Source: Halichoerus grypus | Taxonomy: Eukaryota; Chordata; Mammalia; Carnivora; Phocidae | Length of the DNA: 64,000 bases | Assembly (NCBI RefSeq): GCF_964656455.1 | Contig: NC_135712.1 | Coordinates: 95,890,294 to 95,954,293, forward strand | Direction of reading: 5' to 3' | The notes under the pieces: model-generated | Databases searched by the model: none | Told to the model about the DNA's origin: nothing | What the model saw: the letters and a program-made list of their open reading frames with translations, nothing else | Program-made: the position numbers and the translations under genes | Shown: positions 46,906 through 58,634 of the stretch, piece by piece | Position numbering within the stretch: the first letter of the stretch is position 1 | Layout of the letters: every line of letters begins with the position of its first letter

Positions 46906-47115
46906 TTTTATTTTATTTTTTTAAGATTTTATTTTATTTATTTGACAGAGAGAGAGGGAGACAGCTAGAGAGGGAACACAAGCAGGGGGAGTGGGAGAGG
47001 GAGAAGCAGGCTCCCGGCCGAGCAGAGAGCCCGATGCGGGGCTCGATCCCAGGACCCTGGGATCATGACCTGAGCCGAAGGCAGACGCTTAACGACTGAG
47101 CCACCCAGTCGCCCC
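46906..47115 (-). mobile_element. CAN-SINE, near-consensus, perfect target duplication
   Basis: Reverse copy with a (TTTTA)n tail, 'cgatcccaggaccctggg' and head 'gagccacccagtcgcccc'. AGTTGGCAAATATTTTA stands at 46,889-46,905 and 47,116-47,132 without mismatch. It sits in the presumed first intron, antisense to the gene. Confidence 0.97.
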
Positions 47116-47756
47116 AGTTGGCAAATATTTTAAAAAGATACCTCACCCCTTGATATCTGAAAGCAAACTTTCTTAATTGTTCTCAAGAGAACCTACACGT
47201 ACAAGGTAAAAACTGGGTGACATGGGTACTATTTAGTACCCCGAGGCAGTATTTATCAGGTATGTTGGTTGGCTGAAAGATCGAGTGCAGCTGAGAAGTC
47301 AATACCTGATTTACTTTAATGGCCTGTACTAGGAGAAAATGGCATTTGTTTATTTAGTAGGCCACTCAAGCACAAGATATTATGCTAGAGATCAGGTGTT
47401 ATCAATCTTTTCCTTAGATTTTAAAAAAGATTTTAAAATAAATATATGTATTTAGAATATGGATAGTATCAGATAGTGAAAATATAAAAAGTATACTTCT
47501 TTTAAGAGTTTAAAACTATTTTTATTTAAATTCATTTTTATTTAACATTTCTTTCTTGAGTCTCTGATTTCTAAGTACTATGGTAAACATGTTAATCCAT
47601 CCAAAAGAGCTTGCTTTTGGACCTTAAAATATATGTTAAAGTAAGGAAAAATTCTTATTTGTTGGCTTTTAAGTTTTCAGGTCTAAGGTGATCTGGGTCA
47701 TTAGAATAACCAACTCATCTTAGATAAGTTTTCAGTTACAAAAATTGTCCCTTCTT

Positions 47757-47935
47757 GGGCGCCTGGGTGGCTCAGTTGGTTAAGCATCTGACTTCTGCTC
47801 AGGTCATGGTCCCAGGTCTGGGGATTGAGCCCCACATTGGGCTCCCTGCTCAGCGAGAAGTCTGCTTTTCCCTCTGCCCCTCACCCTGCTTGTGCTCTCT
47901 CTCTCTCAAATAAATAAATTAGATCTTTTAAAAAT
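47757..47935 (+). mobile_element. CAN-SINE
   Basis: Head GGGCGCCTGGGTGGCTCAGT, body 'cattgggctccctgctcagc', (TC)n and 'aaataaataaattagatctttt'. The flank 'aaaattgtcccttctt' and a worn 'ataattgtcctatctt' may be the target duplication. Confidence 0.94.
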
Positions 47936-48758
47936 AATTGTCCTATCTTGAAAACAGTGGTTTCCCAAACCTTCCATTCTGCCAATGGTCTCATGGCAAA
48001 TTTTAGGAGATTAGGGCAACTCTTGATGAATGATCTGAGTTTCTAGGATTATAAATCATCATCATTTCCTTGTTTCCATTCTGTGATAGCCAGCCCTGAT
48101 GCTTGGGTTGCATTCCCAGAATAGGAACTTACGTAGAAGGAGAGTCAAACCATTGTGGACAACATTGGGTCATATTATGTGTATATGTGTGGGGAAGAAC
48201 AAGGTTGGGGACGAAAAAATGGTGCAGTCTAATAAATCAGGTAACGAGAAAATTTTCCAAATAAATATTAAACTTTGAGTATTTAATTATCAGAAAAAAA
48301 AAATGGAGTCACCAAAGGACAGGTGGCTATAAAGTTTGCATAGTAGGGAGTTTATCTGTAGTTCCCTGATTCCATTAAGTGACTAAAAGTTTTGTGTTTT
48401 GCTATTCTTCCTGCTGACATTGTTCTATCCTTGCTGTCCGAAGAAAGGTGACTAATTCTCTGTTGGTTTTATGAAAGGAAACAGGCAGAACAGCATGACT
48501 CACAATTATAATCTTCCTTTTTTCTTCATACAAGAAAATTGGCTCATGTGTGTGACTTGATAAAACATTTTACTGAGAAGAAGCCTTACTAATTGCATTC
48601 AGTGAAGTGAAATGCCCCCGAATAAGACCATTTATTGGTTAAATCACATTATCAACCGAGCTATAAATCTGAATCATCTCATCCTAATGAAATTTACAGA
48701 CTTTTTTTTTCCTTTCAATCTTCGTGTATTAGTTCAGTTTTATGCGTATGTACCTATG
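47936..48758. other. Presumed intron 1, nothing recognised
   Basis: No repeat family or exon-like segment recognised. Confidence 0.45.
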
Positions 48759-48840
48759 CAGTTGACTCTTGAACAATATGGGGGATTAGGCACAGCAACT
48801 CCCCGCACAGTTAAAAATCCATGTATAACTTTTGACTTAT
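48759..48840 (+). mobile_element. Truncated Tigger-like MITE
   Basis: Starts with the terminal repeat CAGTTGACTCTTGAACAAT and continues 'aaaaatccatgtataactttt', where it ends in a T-run. It belongs to the family seen complete at 52,628-52,956. I do not give the exact family name. Confidence 0.7.
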
Positions 48841-49669
48841 TTTTTTTTTTTGGTAATGATAACAGTATGGAACTTTTCATGAAAAACTTAGCCACAGTAG
48901 CCTAGGGTCCAGCAGTTGGATTTCCAGATTATAATCAAAAAGAGATATAGACTCTTTTTGAGTAGGATTATTCCTGGAGTTTTTTTTGTTTTGTTTTGTT
49001 TTGTTTTTCAAGGTACCTTTAAGTGAGACAGAGGTTTTACATACAAAGAGGGGGTTATAGATGCATCCTCCCTTCCCCAAAGCATACCAAATCTTCATTT
49101 TCCAATGGTATCTTTAGTTTTCTTTGACCCTGATTTTAGCTTTGAGAGATAGGACTTGGGGCTTGAGAAAGGAGTCGGAATTAAATGTCCCTCCTAAGTA
49201 TTTCCTTCTGTTGGAATGTTCCACGGTATTGTCATTGTGTGGCTGTCCCTTTCATTTTGAGTTCTTTGAGGGAAGACGCTATGTCTTTCTTACCATTGTA
49301 ATTTCAGTACCCATAAAGGAGTCACAAAGGAGTAGCTAAATGTTTATTGAAGGCACAAATACACTTAGTCCTGTGATGCATCCTTTACACTGCTTACAGT
49401 ATAAAATTATTTTGTATAATTCCATTTTGGAATTATCTTCAGAGAATAAATTTCTTCAGAATTTTTTCCAAGGTAGTAAAAATCTACCCTTTCAGGCTAG
49501 ATTTGATTTTTTTGGAAGTAGAGTAACTTGAAACCAGATTTGAATGAACAAAGTAGTCGCTCTTGCTGAACAGTATCATTTTTAGTTTTAAGTGAGGCAC
49601 AACAGAGTAGATCTGTGTGTTTGTTGGGTATATGATGGACTCTGCAGATGGTTTCAAAAGAGGCATTCT

Positions 49670-49858
49670 TTTTTTTAAATTTTATTTATTTATTTGAGAG
49701 AGAGAGAGAGCACAAGCAGGGGGAGCTGCAGAGAGAGAGAGGGAGAAGCAGGCTCCCCACTGAGCAGAGAGCCCAACACAGGGCTCCATCCCAGGACCCT
49801 GGGATCATGACCTGAGCTGAAGGCAGACGCTTAACCAACTGAGCCACCCAGACGCCCA
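49670..49858 (-). mobile_element. CAN-SINE with 16-bp target duplication
   Basis: Reverse copy with head 'gagccacccagacgccc'. TCAAAAGAGGCATTCT (49,654) and TCAAAGGAGGCATTCT (49,859) flank it, one mismatch. Confidence 0.95.
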
Positions 49859-49999
49859 TCAAAGGAGGCATTCTAAAAATGTTTTGGTCAGTAGTTGCAT
49901 CATTGAAATTATGAGAGAGTGTCCCAAAGGAACAAAACTGAAGAACTACTTATTTGATTATGTAGACTTTGATGTTATAATAGTCTTCCATTTGGTTAC

Positions 50000-50275
50000 T
50001 CCCTTTTGATGCCTTCCCTCCTTAAGTTTTTGAGCAAAGCTTCTAGATTTATTTTCTATTCTTCTGTCTAAAACTTTCGGTGACTCTCATTAGCTAGAGA
50101 ATAAATTCCAAATGCCTTGACTTTGCATTTAAAGCACTCATTATTGGGCCTCAGCCTGTATTTCCAAGTGTATGCCTACTTTTCCCCCTCCATGTAACCT
50201 GCACATCAACCAAATGGAACCAGTCATTAGTCCCCATTCAAAAGCTGTTCTTTCTCATAGTGTGGAGTGTTCATC
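50000..50275. repeat. L2-type ancient LINE fragment (probable)
   Basis: 'aactttcggtgactctcatt', 'ataaattccaaatgccttgac', 'gcactcattattgggcctcag' follow the L2-type order. The text may resume at 50,520-50,780 after the SINE. Confidence 0.5.
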
Positions 50276-50291
50276 TAGTCCATATCTTCTT

Positions 50292-50504
50292 TCTCTCTTT
50301 CTTCTTCTTCTTCTTCTTTTTTTTTTTTTTTTTTAGTGAGGGGAAGAGGGGAGGGAAAGAGGGAGAGGGAGAGAGAGAATCTTAAGCAGGCTTCATGCCC
50401 AGCATGGAGCCTGTTGCGGAGCTTGATCTCACAACTCTGAGATCATGACCTGAGCTGAAATCAAGAGTCAGATGCTTAACCAACTGAGCCACCGCAGCGC
50501 CCCC
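50292..50504 (-). mobile_element. CAN-SINE with (CTT)n tail
   Basis: Reverse copy: (CTT)n and poly-T, (GA)n, 'ctctgagatcatgacctgagc' and head 'gagccaccgcagcgccccc'. The flanks 'atatcttctt' (50,282) and 'gtatcttctt' (50,505) look like its target duplication. Confidence 0.92.
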
Positions 50505-51662
50505 CGTATCTTCTTATATAAGCCCCCTTCTCCTAAAAACCCCCCTTTAAATGCTAGCCAGCTAGAATTTTCTCCTTTCTCTCACTGCTTATATTATTAC
50601 ATCTATTTCTATGGCTTTTATAATTTCTATCCTGTTTTATGGCTTTTATATATAGGTTTGATACGCCCTTTTTGACTCTGCCATTGAACCAGAAAACAAA
50701 TCTCCCTGGGCCTTGATTCCTTCCTGCCTCTCAGCACAGTGCTCTGCATATAGCAGAGACTTAATAAATATTTATGGCGCTTGTGAGTACATAGGAACAC
50801 ATATATAAACCAACAATATCAAATGGTTTGGCCATTTAAGACTATGGACTCTATGGTAATGCCTCTTATATTTCTTTAAGAGCATTCAGAATTTGAAATT
50901 TTTATTGGTATAAAAATCTAATAGTTGTGCATGTGATTTAGTAATTCAGCATTACAGAGTAAATTGTTATAGAACCATGAATAATTGGGATACTCAGGAA
51001 ATAGGGTATTCTGAATAATTTAATTTTCTGGTTAACTAGGAGTTGGGCAGAAAATCTTTTTTGTTTCATTTCTTGTTAAAAAATTCTTTCTAAATATGCT
51101 AATTTCTGATCTTGGGCAAAGAGCATCATTAAAATTTTCTTTGATGAATGAGGATATTAGAATGCCTTTGGGTAATTATTACGTACCTTAATTCTCATTT
51201 TCATTACCATATATGTACAAAAAAAGGTTTTGAGTTTGGATTGTATCTCGAAAGTCCTTTTCTTTTCCTATATTTAGCCATGGATATTATTTTTGGATGG
51301 GAACAAAACCTGATATATATTTTTTTACTCTTTACCATAGAAGGAGCCGGAATATGTTCTCTGTTTGTCTTAATGAGTGCATTCTTCACTTTCAATTGAC
51401 TATTTCCATAGTCTTTTGCTATATAATTATTGGTAAAGTTTTAGTTCCATCAGGTATGCTGTATTTATAACTTTATTAGTATATAAATATTTATAAAATT
51501 TATATTTAGCACGTATATATTTATTGTTTAACCTTTAATTCAACTTTTTCCCTCATAATGATTTCTGTTTTTAAAACTTGCTGGAACTATATGCAGTTTT
51601 GAATTTGTAATTTACCTGCTTACATAATTCTGGCATAATTCTTTTGTCTGTTACTTTTTCAG

Positions 51663-51796
51663 AAGTTTTTGCAAATCACAATGATTTTTATATAATATTA
51701 AGACAGTGGGGAAAAAAAGACAGTGATCATGAACACCAAAGATTTTGTAGTTCTTCCATGGGGAAAACCTGGCAATTCTGTAAAGCTGAAATACAA
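51663..51796 (+). CDS. ZBBX: ZBBX-like gene, first coding exon
   Basis: The acceptor is strong (CTTTTGTCTGTTACTTTTTCAG|AAG at 51,662/51,663, here shown across the junction), and the donor is TACAA|GTAAGT at 51,796/51,797. The coding part starts at ATG 51,729, with A at -3, and gives 22 codons beginning [19 protein letters not shown] plus two bases (phase 2). I recognise this start as ZBBX, zinc finger B-box domain containing. The family has a B-box zinc finger further in, probably binding protein partners, and is expressed in ciliated cells. Its molecular role is poorly known. Upstream in this exon an ATG at 51,681 opens a 4-codon frame. The identity rests on recall, not on a search. Confidence 0.75.
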
Positions 51797-52627
51797 GTAA
51801 GTGCATGTATATTTATTACTTAAATAGAAATAATTGCTAAAATTTCTGTATGTTGTAATTTAAAGTATTCTTTTTATATGAGACAGTTTAGACTTGAGCT
51901 TAAATTTGTGAGTTCTTATCTCCATTTTCTTTACTTTGGTGTATTTTCATCTATAAGAGAGTAGGTTGGATATATAATAAATCCACAATAGTTTTTAAAA
52001 TGAGGACTAAAATTACTTATGCCGCAAAATTGAGGTTAAAAGTTATAAGTAAAATTTGGGTTTATTGACTATTAAAGCAATCTAACAAAGTTACTAATAG
52101 TTTGTGACACTTGTTCAGAATTAAAAGGAATCACCCTGAAGAAACTGAAAGGCACTGAAATTTTGGGAGACTATTGGGCCTAGAGATCTTTAAACAGAGA
52201 ATAGAAGGTGCTAACTAGCCCAGCCCTTCGCCTACTAAAGGACAGTATGTTAAGTTCACCTTTCTCAGGAGGGGTACCTTCTGTCCTGGATTGCCTTGTG
52301 GATGCATTCAGCTAGAACCAAGCCATTCTGGGTATCCTGGGAATTTCATGACATGGCAGGAGGACTGGAAGTGTCAATACACTCTTTCCCTTTGAGGTCA
52401 TCCAGGGCCACTGGAAATTCCCAAGGCCTTTCTCTAGAGTATCAATAAATACCAGCTGGTTTGGATTAGGGACGGGCTGTCAACTTTTAATTTGAACTTT
52501 GAGTTCCCTGAATCAGATCCTGCAGTGTCTTCAGAGCCTTCCTAATTCTTCCTTCACTTTTGAGATACTGTGTGTAAGAGCATGTGTAAACTGGAAAATG
52601 TTACACAAATATATGGCATTCTCAGCA

Positions 52628-52956
52628 CAGTTGACCCTTGACCAACACGAGGGTTAGGGGCACTGACCCCCTAGCACAGTCAAAAATCCATGTATAACTT
52701 TTGACATCCCCAGAACTTAACTGCTAGTAGCCTACTCTTGACCTGAAGCCTTATGGATAACATAAACTCTCAAATAACACATATTTTGTATGTTGCATGT
52801 ATTATATACTGTATTCTTTCAATAAACTAAGCTAAAGAAAAGAAAATGTTATTAAGAAAATCATAAGGACAAGACAACAATACTGTACTGTATTTATCAA
52901 AAAAAATTTGTAAGTAGACCCATGCAGTTCAAACCCCTGTTGTTCACAATCAGCTG
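52628..52956 (+). mobile_element. Tigger-like non-autonomous DNA transposon, complete
   Basis: The left terminal repeat CAGTTGACCCTTGACCAAC pairs with the right end 'tgttgttcacaatcagctg'. The interior has 'aaaaatccatgtataactttt', 'tatatactgtattctttcaa' and 'gtactgtatttatc'. It is in the intron after the first coding exon. Mobility would have needed transposase from an autonomous Tigger relative; it is long dead. Confidence 0.8.
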
Positions 52957-53089
52957 TATTTGTTTTACCATTTTTTGGTGGGAGAGGAGCTATCCAATTG
53001 CTACTATTACCAATTTTGCCTTTTTTGTGTAAAAAGAAAAGGGGGCATACAAAATTTGGTTTTGGTCATATGTTTCCCGTCTGTGTTTA

Positions 53090-53600
53090 TATACCTATAA
53101 ACCATTTATCCAAACATTTATTAAATGCACATGTTTTACACACTGTGCTAGGGAATGGTGGATATGAAAGTGAGAAGACACAATCTTTGCTCTAAGGTAG
53201 TTTGTAGAGGATGTGAATAGATAAAATCACATTTACGAGATAGTGTGAAGCATGGTGTGATGAGAAAGCACAGGGGGCTATGAGAACATGGCCCAAACTA
53301 CTGGGTCAGGTAGGAGGTCTCCAAGCTTCACCTGAATGATGCAGTTAGTTGGGCAGTTACTGGGGGAAACTTGTGCAAAGGCACAGAGACCACATAGTTT
53401 GGGAACTTTCAGACATATCCGGTGTTTTATGGAACAGAGATTTGTAGAACAAAGTTGGAGAGAAGGGCAGGGTTGTATAGATAGTAAATTAACTTGTATG
53501 CCACACTAAGGAGTTCGGAATTTATTTTGGAGGTAAGGTGGGGATCACTGTTCCATGGCCTGCAGGTCTCCCTGATCCACCCATGATCAATAACCTACAA
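53090..53600. repeat. Ancient interspersed repeat, family not named
   Basis: 'tttattaaatgcacatgttt', 'cacactgtgctagggaatgg', 'cctgaatgatgcagttag', 'tgcaaaggcacagagacc' and 'aaggagttcggaatttatttt' follow the order of a long mammal-wide repeat. I do not assign the family firmly. Confidence 0.45.
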
Positions 53601-54229
53601 AAGCTAGGACAGGAACAACCACTCTGTGGTAATTGCTCTGGAGTTCCCTTTGTCCCCCTTTCCTTATTCCCCTTGTCCCCCTATTTTCATTTGATACTGT
53701 CTTAACGATTATCTTAACCTTGTCTGACGTATTGGTGTTCTCCAACGTTTGTCTTCCTCTTTCTCAGCCTCCAACTCATTTCAGCAGGTTGTTTCTGGCC
53801 CTTGGATTTGTTGGGTTGACCTGGTCTCTGCAGGATCAACCCTAGTTTTCCTCAGTGGCCCTGCCTGCCCCTTGGCTCTGTGTCTGAGGCTGTCTCCAGG
53901 AGGAACCCTTGTCTTGTTTCACACCCATAGCATCCCATCAACTTGACCACTTGGTCAGTAAGCCAGTCTTTTTTTTTTTTTCAGTCTCATCCCTTTCCTC
54001 TACCACAGTGGGGTCTTCAGAAACATTAAAAGTTTTCTAAGCAAGTGAGTAACACAATCACATTTGTGCTCTTGAACTCTTCCTCTGGAAGCCATGTGAA
54101 AAGTGTTGTGGGCCATTGAGACTTTGGGCAGGGAGATCAGCTCAGGTATCAGTCCTGAACTGTGTCCCCATCCCATCCCAAAGTGATCTAGGCATCATTA
54201 TCCTTCTGGTTACCCAAGTAAGAAACCTA

Positions 54230-54800
54230 GGATTATCTTAGATTCCTTCCTTGTCCCTTCCCTGTGAGTCACCTACTTCTGGTCAGTCTCCAAGTCCAGT
54301 TAATTTTATTTCTTTATATTTTCCAAATGCTCCCATTTTTCTCTCTACTGTCTCTATCCAGTAGGACCAGCATCATCTCTCTATTATTAGGATTACCGAA
54401 ATAGTCTCTGCCTTGCCTTGCCTTTCAGCCTTGCACCCTCTAATTTCCCATTCTGCAGTCAGGGTGATCTTTCTAAATAAAATGCAAGTCTGATCAATTC
54501 TCTTAAAGTCCTTTGGCGAGTCTCATTGCTTATAGAATACAAATCCTCATCATGGCCTACATGGCTCTTCAAGATCTGGCCACTCTCCACCTCAGCAGTT
54601 CCATTTCTTGCCACTTTTCCCATCCTGCACATAATGCCTGGTCATATGGAACCTCTTGCTCCTTGACCCACACATCACCCGTGTCCACTTGTGCCCACAC
54701 TTTTCTTTCTTCCTGGAATGCTGCTTTCACCACTTTCCTTTCATCCCTTAGGGCTCAGCTCAGAATTCTCTTTCCCCCGAAATGCTCTTGCAGGCCCATC
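54230..54800. repeat. L2-type ancient LINE fragment, well preserved
   Basis: The order 'cagggtgatctttctaaata', 'atgcaagtctgatcaattctc', 'cttcaagatctggccactctcc' and 'tcctggaatgctgctttcacc' is that of the common mammal-wide L2-type LINE. It explains the 134-codon frame at 54,513-54,917, which shows no gene-like feature beyond this. Confidence 0.55.
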
Positions 54801-56123
54801 TGCTGGTTGTGTGCCCTTTCTGTGTGTTCAGGTACCTGCATGTACTTCTCCAATGACAGCACCACTATACTGTATTTCAGTTACCTTCAGGCATGCCTGT
54901 GTTCCTGTCTGTACTGAAAGCTCTACTGGGTCTCCTACCCTATCATGTACTATCACATATCCTGTCCCCACCGTGCCTGTTTGTACTAGGGGCTGAAATA
55001 CTTGTGGAGCACATGTAATGAAAATTGTGCCTCCCCCTTGGTATCCTTGCCGGCTTCTCGGAACCCTCTGGCAGCCTCTGCCTCCTTTCACTTTCTGTAT
55101 AACTCCCCGGATAGTGTCCACTTGGGCACGTATCTTTGGCCCACTTGCTCTTTGGTGACTGCTTCTATAAATTAGCTCCCTTTTCTGATCTCCATTATTT
55201 TTATTTTTCAATGCCTTGCCATCGAATCCTTGGGTACGCACACTACTTGTATATAGACAAACACTAATGTAGTAATAAAGGAAGAGATTTAAACTCATGA
55301 TAGATAATACAAGCTAGACAACTAGGTTGGTGTAGACCTATGGGAGATGGAGTCAGTGACTAATACGGACAAGAGACTGGAACTGTAAAGTGAAGAAAAT
55401 GGCTTGTGTCAAAAGTTTGATGAGCTTCAGATATTATCATCAAAATCTCTTGTGCGAGAATCTATAAGAGGGCTCTTCTCTGTCCTCAAAATAAGTTCTT
55501 TTCTTATTGCCTTCCTTCAGAGGAAACAATAGGTGGTGTTGGCCCAGGTCCCATTCAATCCTTTTGATGGCTCCTATACCGAGACCCTCAATAGGTGCTT
55601 TCTCCCTAATAGGCCCCAAACAAGCTCTGCTCTCTCTCTCTCTCTCTTTTTTTTTTTTTTTTTGTATTGTACTTGTACAACATAGAGGTAGAAATTTATT
55701 GAAGATTTCTAAGATGATCAGGTCAGCAAAAATGTGTATTCTGTCTATAGAGAAAAAAATAGTTATTTTAAACAGTATGCTTCAAACTATTTGAATTCTT
55801 TAAAGACAGTATGAAAATTAGAAAATATTTTTTCTTTTGCTTTCTATTTGTATAGCATAGATATTTGTGCATATGTAAAGGCAGAGTTCATATGGAAAGT
55901 GAATTATGATTTGAAACTTTTAGTACTGTAATGGGAAAAACAAAATTCTGAGATTTGAAGAGATACATACGTTAAGGAGAATGTTAATGCAAGGTAATGC
56001 TAACTTTAGAAACCATATTTCACAGAATGCAAAGGAAGTAGTTAGAATACTTCATCACTTACTCACTATTCATAATTTTCATTAAATGCCAAAGATGATA
56101 TAAAATTATTTTGCCTTGTTTTT

Positions 56124-56148
56124 TGTTGTTGTTGTTGTTGTTGTTTGT
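56124..56148. repeat. (TTG)n microsatellite before a coding exon
   Basis: TTG repeat at the upstream side of the acceptor region of the next coding exon, ending about 40 bp from the splice site. Confidence 0.9.
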
Positions 56149-56187
56149 TTACCACAAATGAACATTCTGTGTTTAACTCTTACTCAG

Positions 56188-56301
56188 AAATGCTCAGGAA
56201 CTGAGGATGGAGAAGGTCCAGTTAGAATTGGAGAACCAACAGATGGAAAAGAAGCTACAGGAATTCCAGTCAGCTTGGAGCAAAGGAAAGGAAGAAAAAG
56301 A
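56188..56301 (+). CDS. ZBBX: ZBBX-like gene, second coding exon
   Basis: The acceptor is TTTAACTCTTACTCAG|AAATG, the donor AAAGA|GTAGGT. Joined to the preceding exon the frame reads [20 protein letters not shown] and continues [19 protein letters not shown], a charged heptad-like stretch expected to form a short coiled coil (about residues 24-60 of the protein). The exon is 114 nt and leaves two bases (phase 2). The donor is a tandem GTNNGT type. Using the second GT, 4 nt further on, would put a TAG stop directly after GAG. The frame fits both neighbours, which supports the exon limits. Confidence 0.8.
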
Positions 56302-57069
56302 GTAGGTGACATTTTTAGGGATTTTGAGAGGAATAAACTGAATTGGGTAAAGAACTAATTCATATATTAATATATCATTCCAAAAAAGATCTGCCCTGAA
56401 TGAATAATTTCTGGCTTTTCCTGATGAACAAATAGTATTAAATTTCTCCTACTTTTTCTATTTGTGTCCTTTATAGAAGGCATGTTGCTTTTTAAAATTA
56501 CCATTACTTCTGTTTCCTTTGAACCTTATTTGGTCTTACACTTTCTTATTTCTCTTCTTACATGACTCTTCTGAAGCATGAAAGTCTGGGATGTTTAGCA
56601 CAGCAATGCAGAAGTTGGCCTTTGCTCTCATAAAGCTGCCACCCATAGGAGATTGCGTTTAAGGTTGTTTTTACTTATGAAAAGACTTTGAGGGGGCAGG
56701 AGTTTACATGTTCATATGTAAGAACCATTCAAACCCTCAAGTATGTTTAAAATATTTTTAGACAAATGTGTTTTAGCTGAAATTTTATTAATGAGTACTC
56801 TCTAATATTGTGCTTTGTATCTATACTAATTTTATTGAGCATTTTCCTTTATTATAAAAATAATAAATGTAGATGATAAAAGTCAAACAGAACTGATAGT
56901 TATGTAACAGAAATTATTTCTTCTTAGCTCTAGGCTGACTCCCAGCCCATTTGTAGCTCTGCTTTTAACAATTAAGTTTTTTTTTCCTCCACAAATATCT
57001 TCGCTTTGTATAAACCTATGTATATATATGTGTATGAATGTGTGTTTGTGTATATCTCACATGTCTTTT

Positions 57070-57269
57070 CTTTTTTCCAAAGAATTATTTATTTATTTAT
57101 TTGACAGAGAGAGAGAGTGAGAGCAGGAACAGAAGCAGGGGGAGTGGGAGAGGGAGAAGCAGGCTTCTCGCCGAGCAGGGAGCCCGACGCGGGGCTCGAT
57201 CCCAGGACCCTGGGATCATGACCTGAGCCAAAGGCAGACGCTTAACGACTGAGCCATCCAGGCGCCCCA
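57070..57269 (-). mobile_element. CAN-SINE with 16-bp target duplication
   Basis: Reverse copy with 'cgatcccaggaccctggg' and head 'gagccatccaggcgcccc'. ATCTCACATGTCTTTT stands at 57,054-57,069 and 57,270-57,285. It is antisense inside the intron between the second and third coding exons. Confidence 0.95.
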
Positions 57270-58543
57270 ATCTCACATGTCTTTTATGTTTTTACAAGTG
57301 AGGTTATAAAATGATTCACACCCTATTTTTTTTTTTTTTTTTACTTAATACATCTTAGCACTCTTGCCGCATCAGCATGCAATTGATCTCATTCTTTTAA
57401 TGGCCACATAATATTTCTTTGTGTATTTTTCAGATCTTTATTAAATTTTCTCAATTTTGTAGTTATAAGTGCTGCTGTGAGCATGCTTCTACATATATTT
57501 TTGCTTACGTATGCAAGAATATTAAAGGGTGAAATTTTAGGTCAAAGTGTATGTGCAGTTTACATTTTGGTGGATATTGGAGAAATTGTCTTTCAGATAG
57601 GCTTCAAAAATGTATAACTTTCTCCTACAGAGGATAACAGTGCATGTCTCATGTGCTTTGGCTGGTACTAAATATCGCCAGGCTTTTTGTATATTAAATT
57701 TTCTTTTGTTTGGTCTTATCAAATATCCAAGTGATATTTGATAAGTGATATTTTCATTAGCTGAGGAACCTTTTGTAGATGTTTTTAAAAATGTTCTAAA
57801 GCTTGACTGAGTTTTTAGAAGAGGTAAGTGTTCTTCTAAGGTCACATAGATAGTAAATGTCACAGCCAGAATGAGAACCTGCCACTCACTGGTCAGGAAG
57901 ATAGAAGTCCAGTGTTCTGACCTTGACTTTATTATTTATTGTCTGTGTGACCTTGGGCAAGTTTTTGTCTCATTATTTTGTAAGTGAGAATTGGACTTCT
58001 GCCCTGTTGACTTCAGAAAATTTTGTGAGACTCAAAAGTGCTTTGAAAACTAGAAATTAAACAGTTTGCTTTCTTTGTCATCTCTGTTACCTTTCAATGT
58101 GGCAGCTGATTTGTAGTCTTAAATACGGAATTCATCGCTTAGTAGATCTGCCAAATATTTTGGGTATTGTTTTGCTTCCTTTTCCTCTTTACATTTGTAT
58201 ACCCTTAGCTTTTAAAACTGCATGACAATCTGTAAAGTTTCCTATAAATCAGTAAAGCTATCTTTAATCATCATAAATGTCTAAAAAAGGAAATTCTTCA
58301 TCTGTGTTTGGACATTTTATTTTTATTCATTTCTTCTCAAAAGCTCCAAATATGGTAGAGCTATATTTTAGAATTGCTGAGGATATCATGGCATCATTGA
58401 TATTTCATTTTCATTTTGTGGTGGTCTGTTACATGTTAATGACTGAATTTCATTTCTTGAAACAGGGAAAATATATTTGTTTTCATTAAAAGGAGAAATG
58501 TATTTAGTAATAACATTTTGTCTTCCATTTATATATATTGAAG

Positions 58544-58634
58544 GTCAAGTGGATATCGCTGGAAATCTGGACAAGTGGGAAAATTGGGTAATCAGTCACT
58601 CATGATGTCACAAAATAAAGGAAATATTATTAAG
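58544..58634 (+). CDS. ZBBX: ZBBX-like gene, third coding exon
   Basis: The acceptor is 'tatatattgaag|GTCAAG', the donor 'ATTAAG|GTAGGA'. The first base completes a GAG codon, then 30 codons follow: [20 protein letters not shown] and [10 protein letters not shown], ending in phase 0. With the two earlier exons this gives 91 codons without a stop. The B-box (Cys/His zinc ligands) has not been reached; later exons must lie beyond 64,000, since I find no fitting exon from 58,635 to the edge. Human ZBBX is several hundred residues long, so only its N-terminal part is here. Confidence 0.78.

Noticed and set aside
54513..54917. Open frame of 134 codons, and a minus-strand frame at 54,828-55,298
   Set aside because: The first lies mainly in an L2-type fragment and has no domain. 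The second has no known motif, no initiation context and no splice partners on the minus strand.
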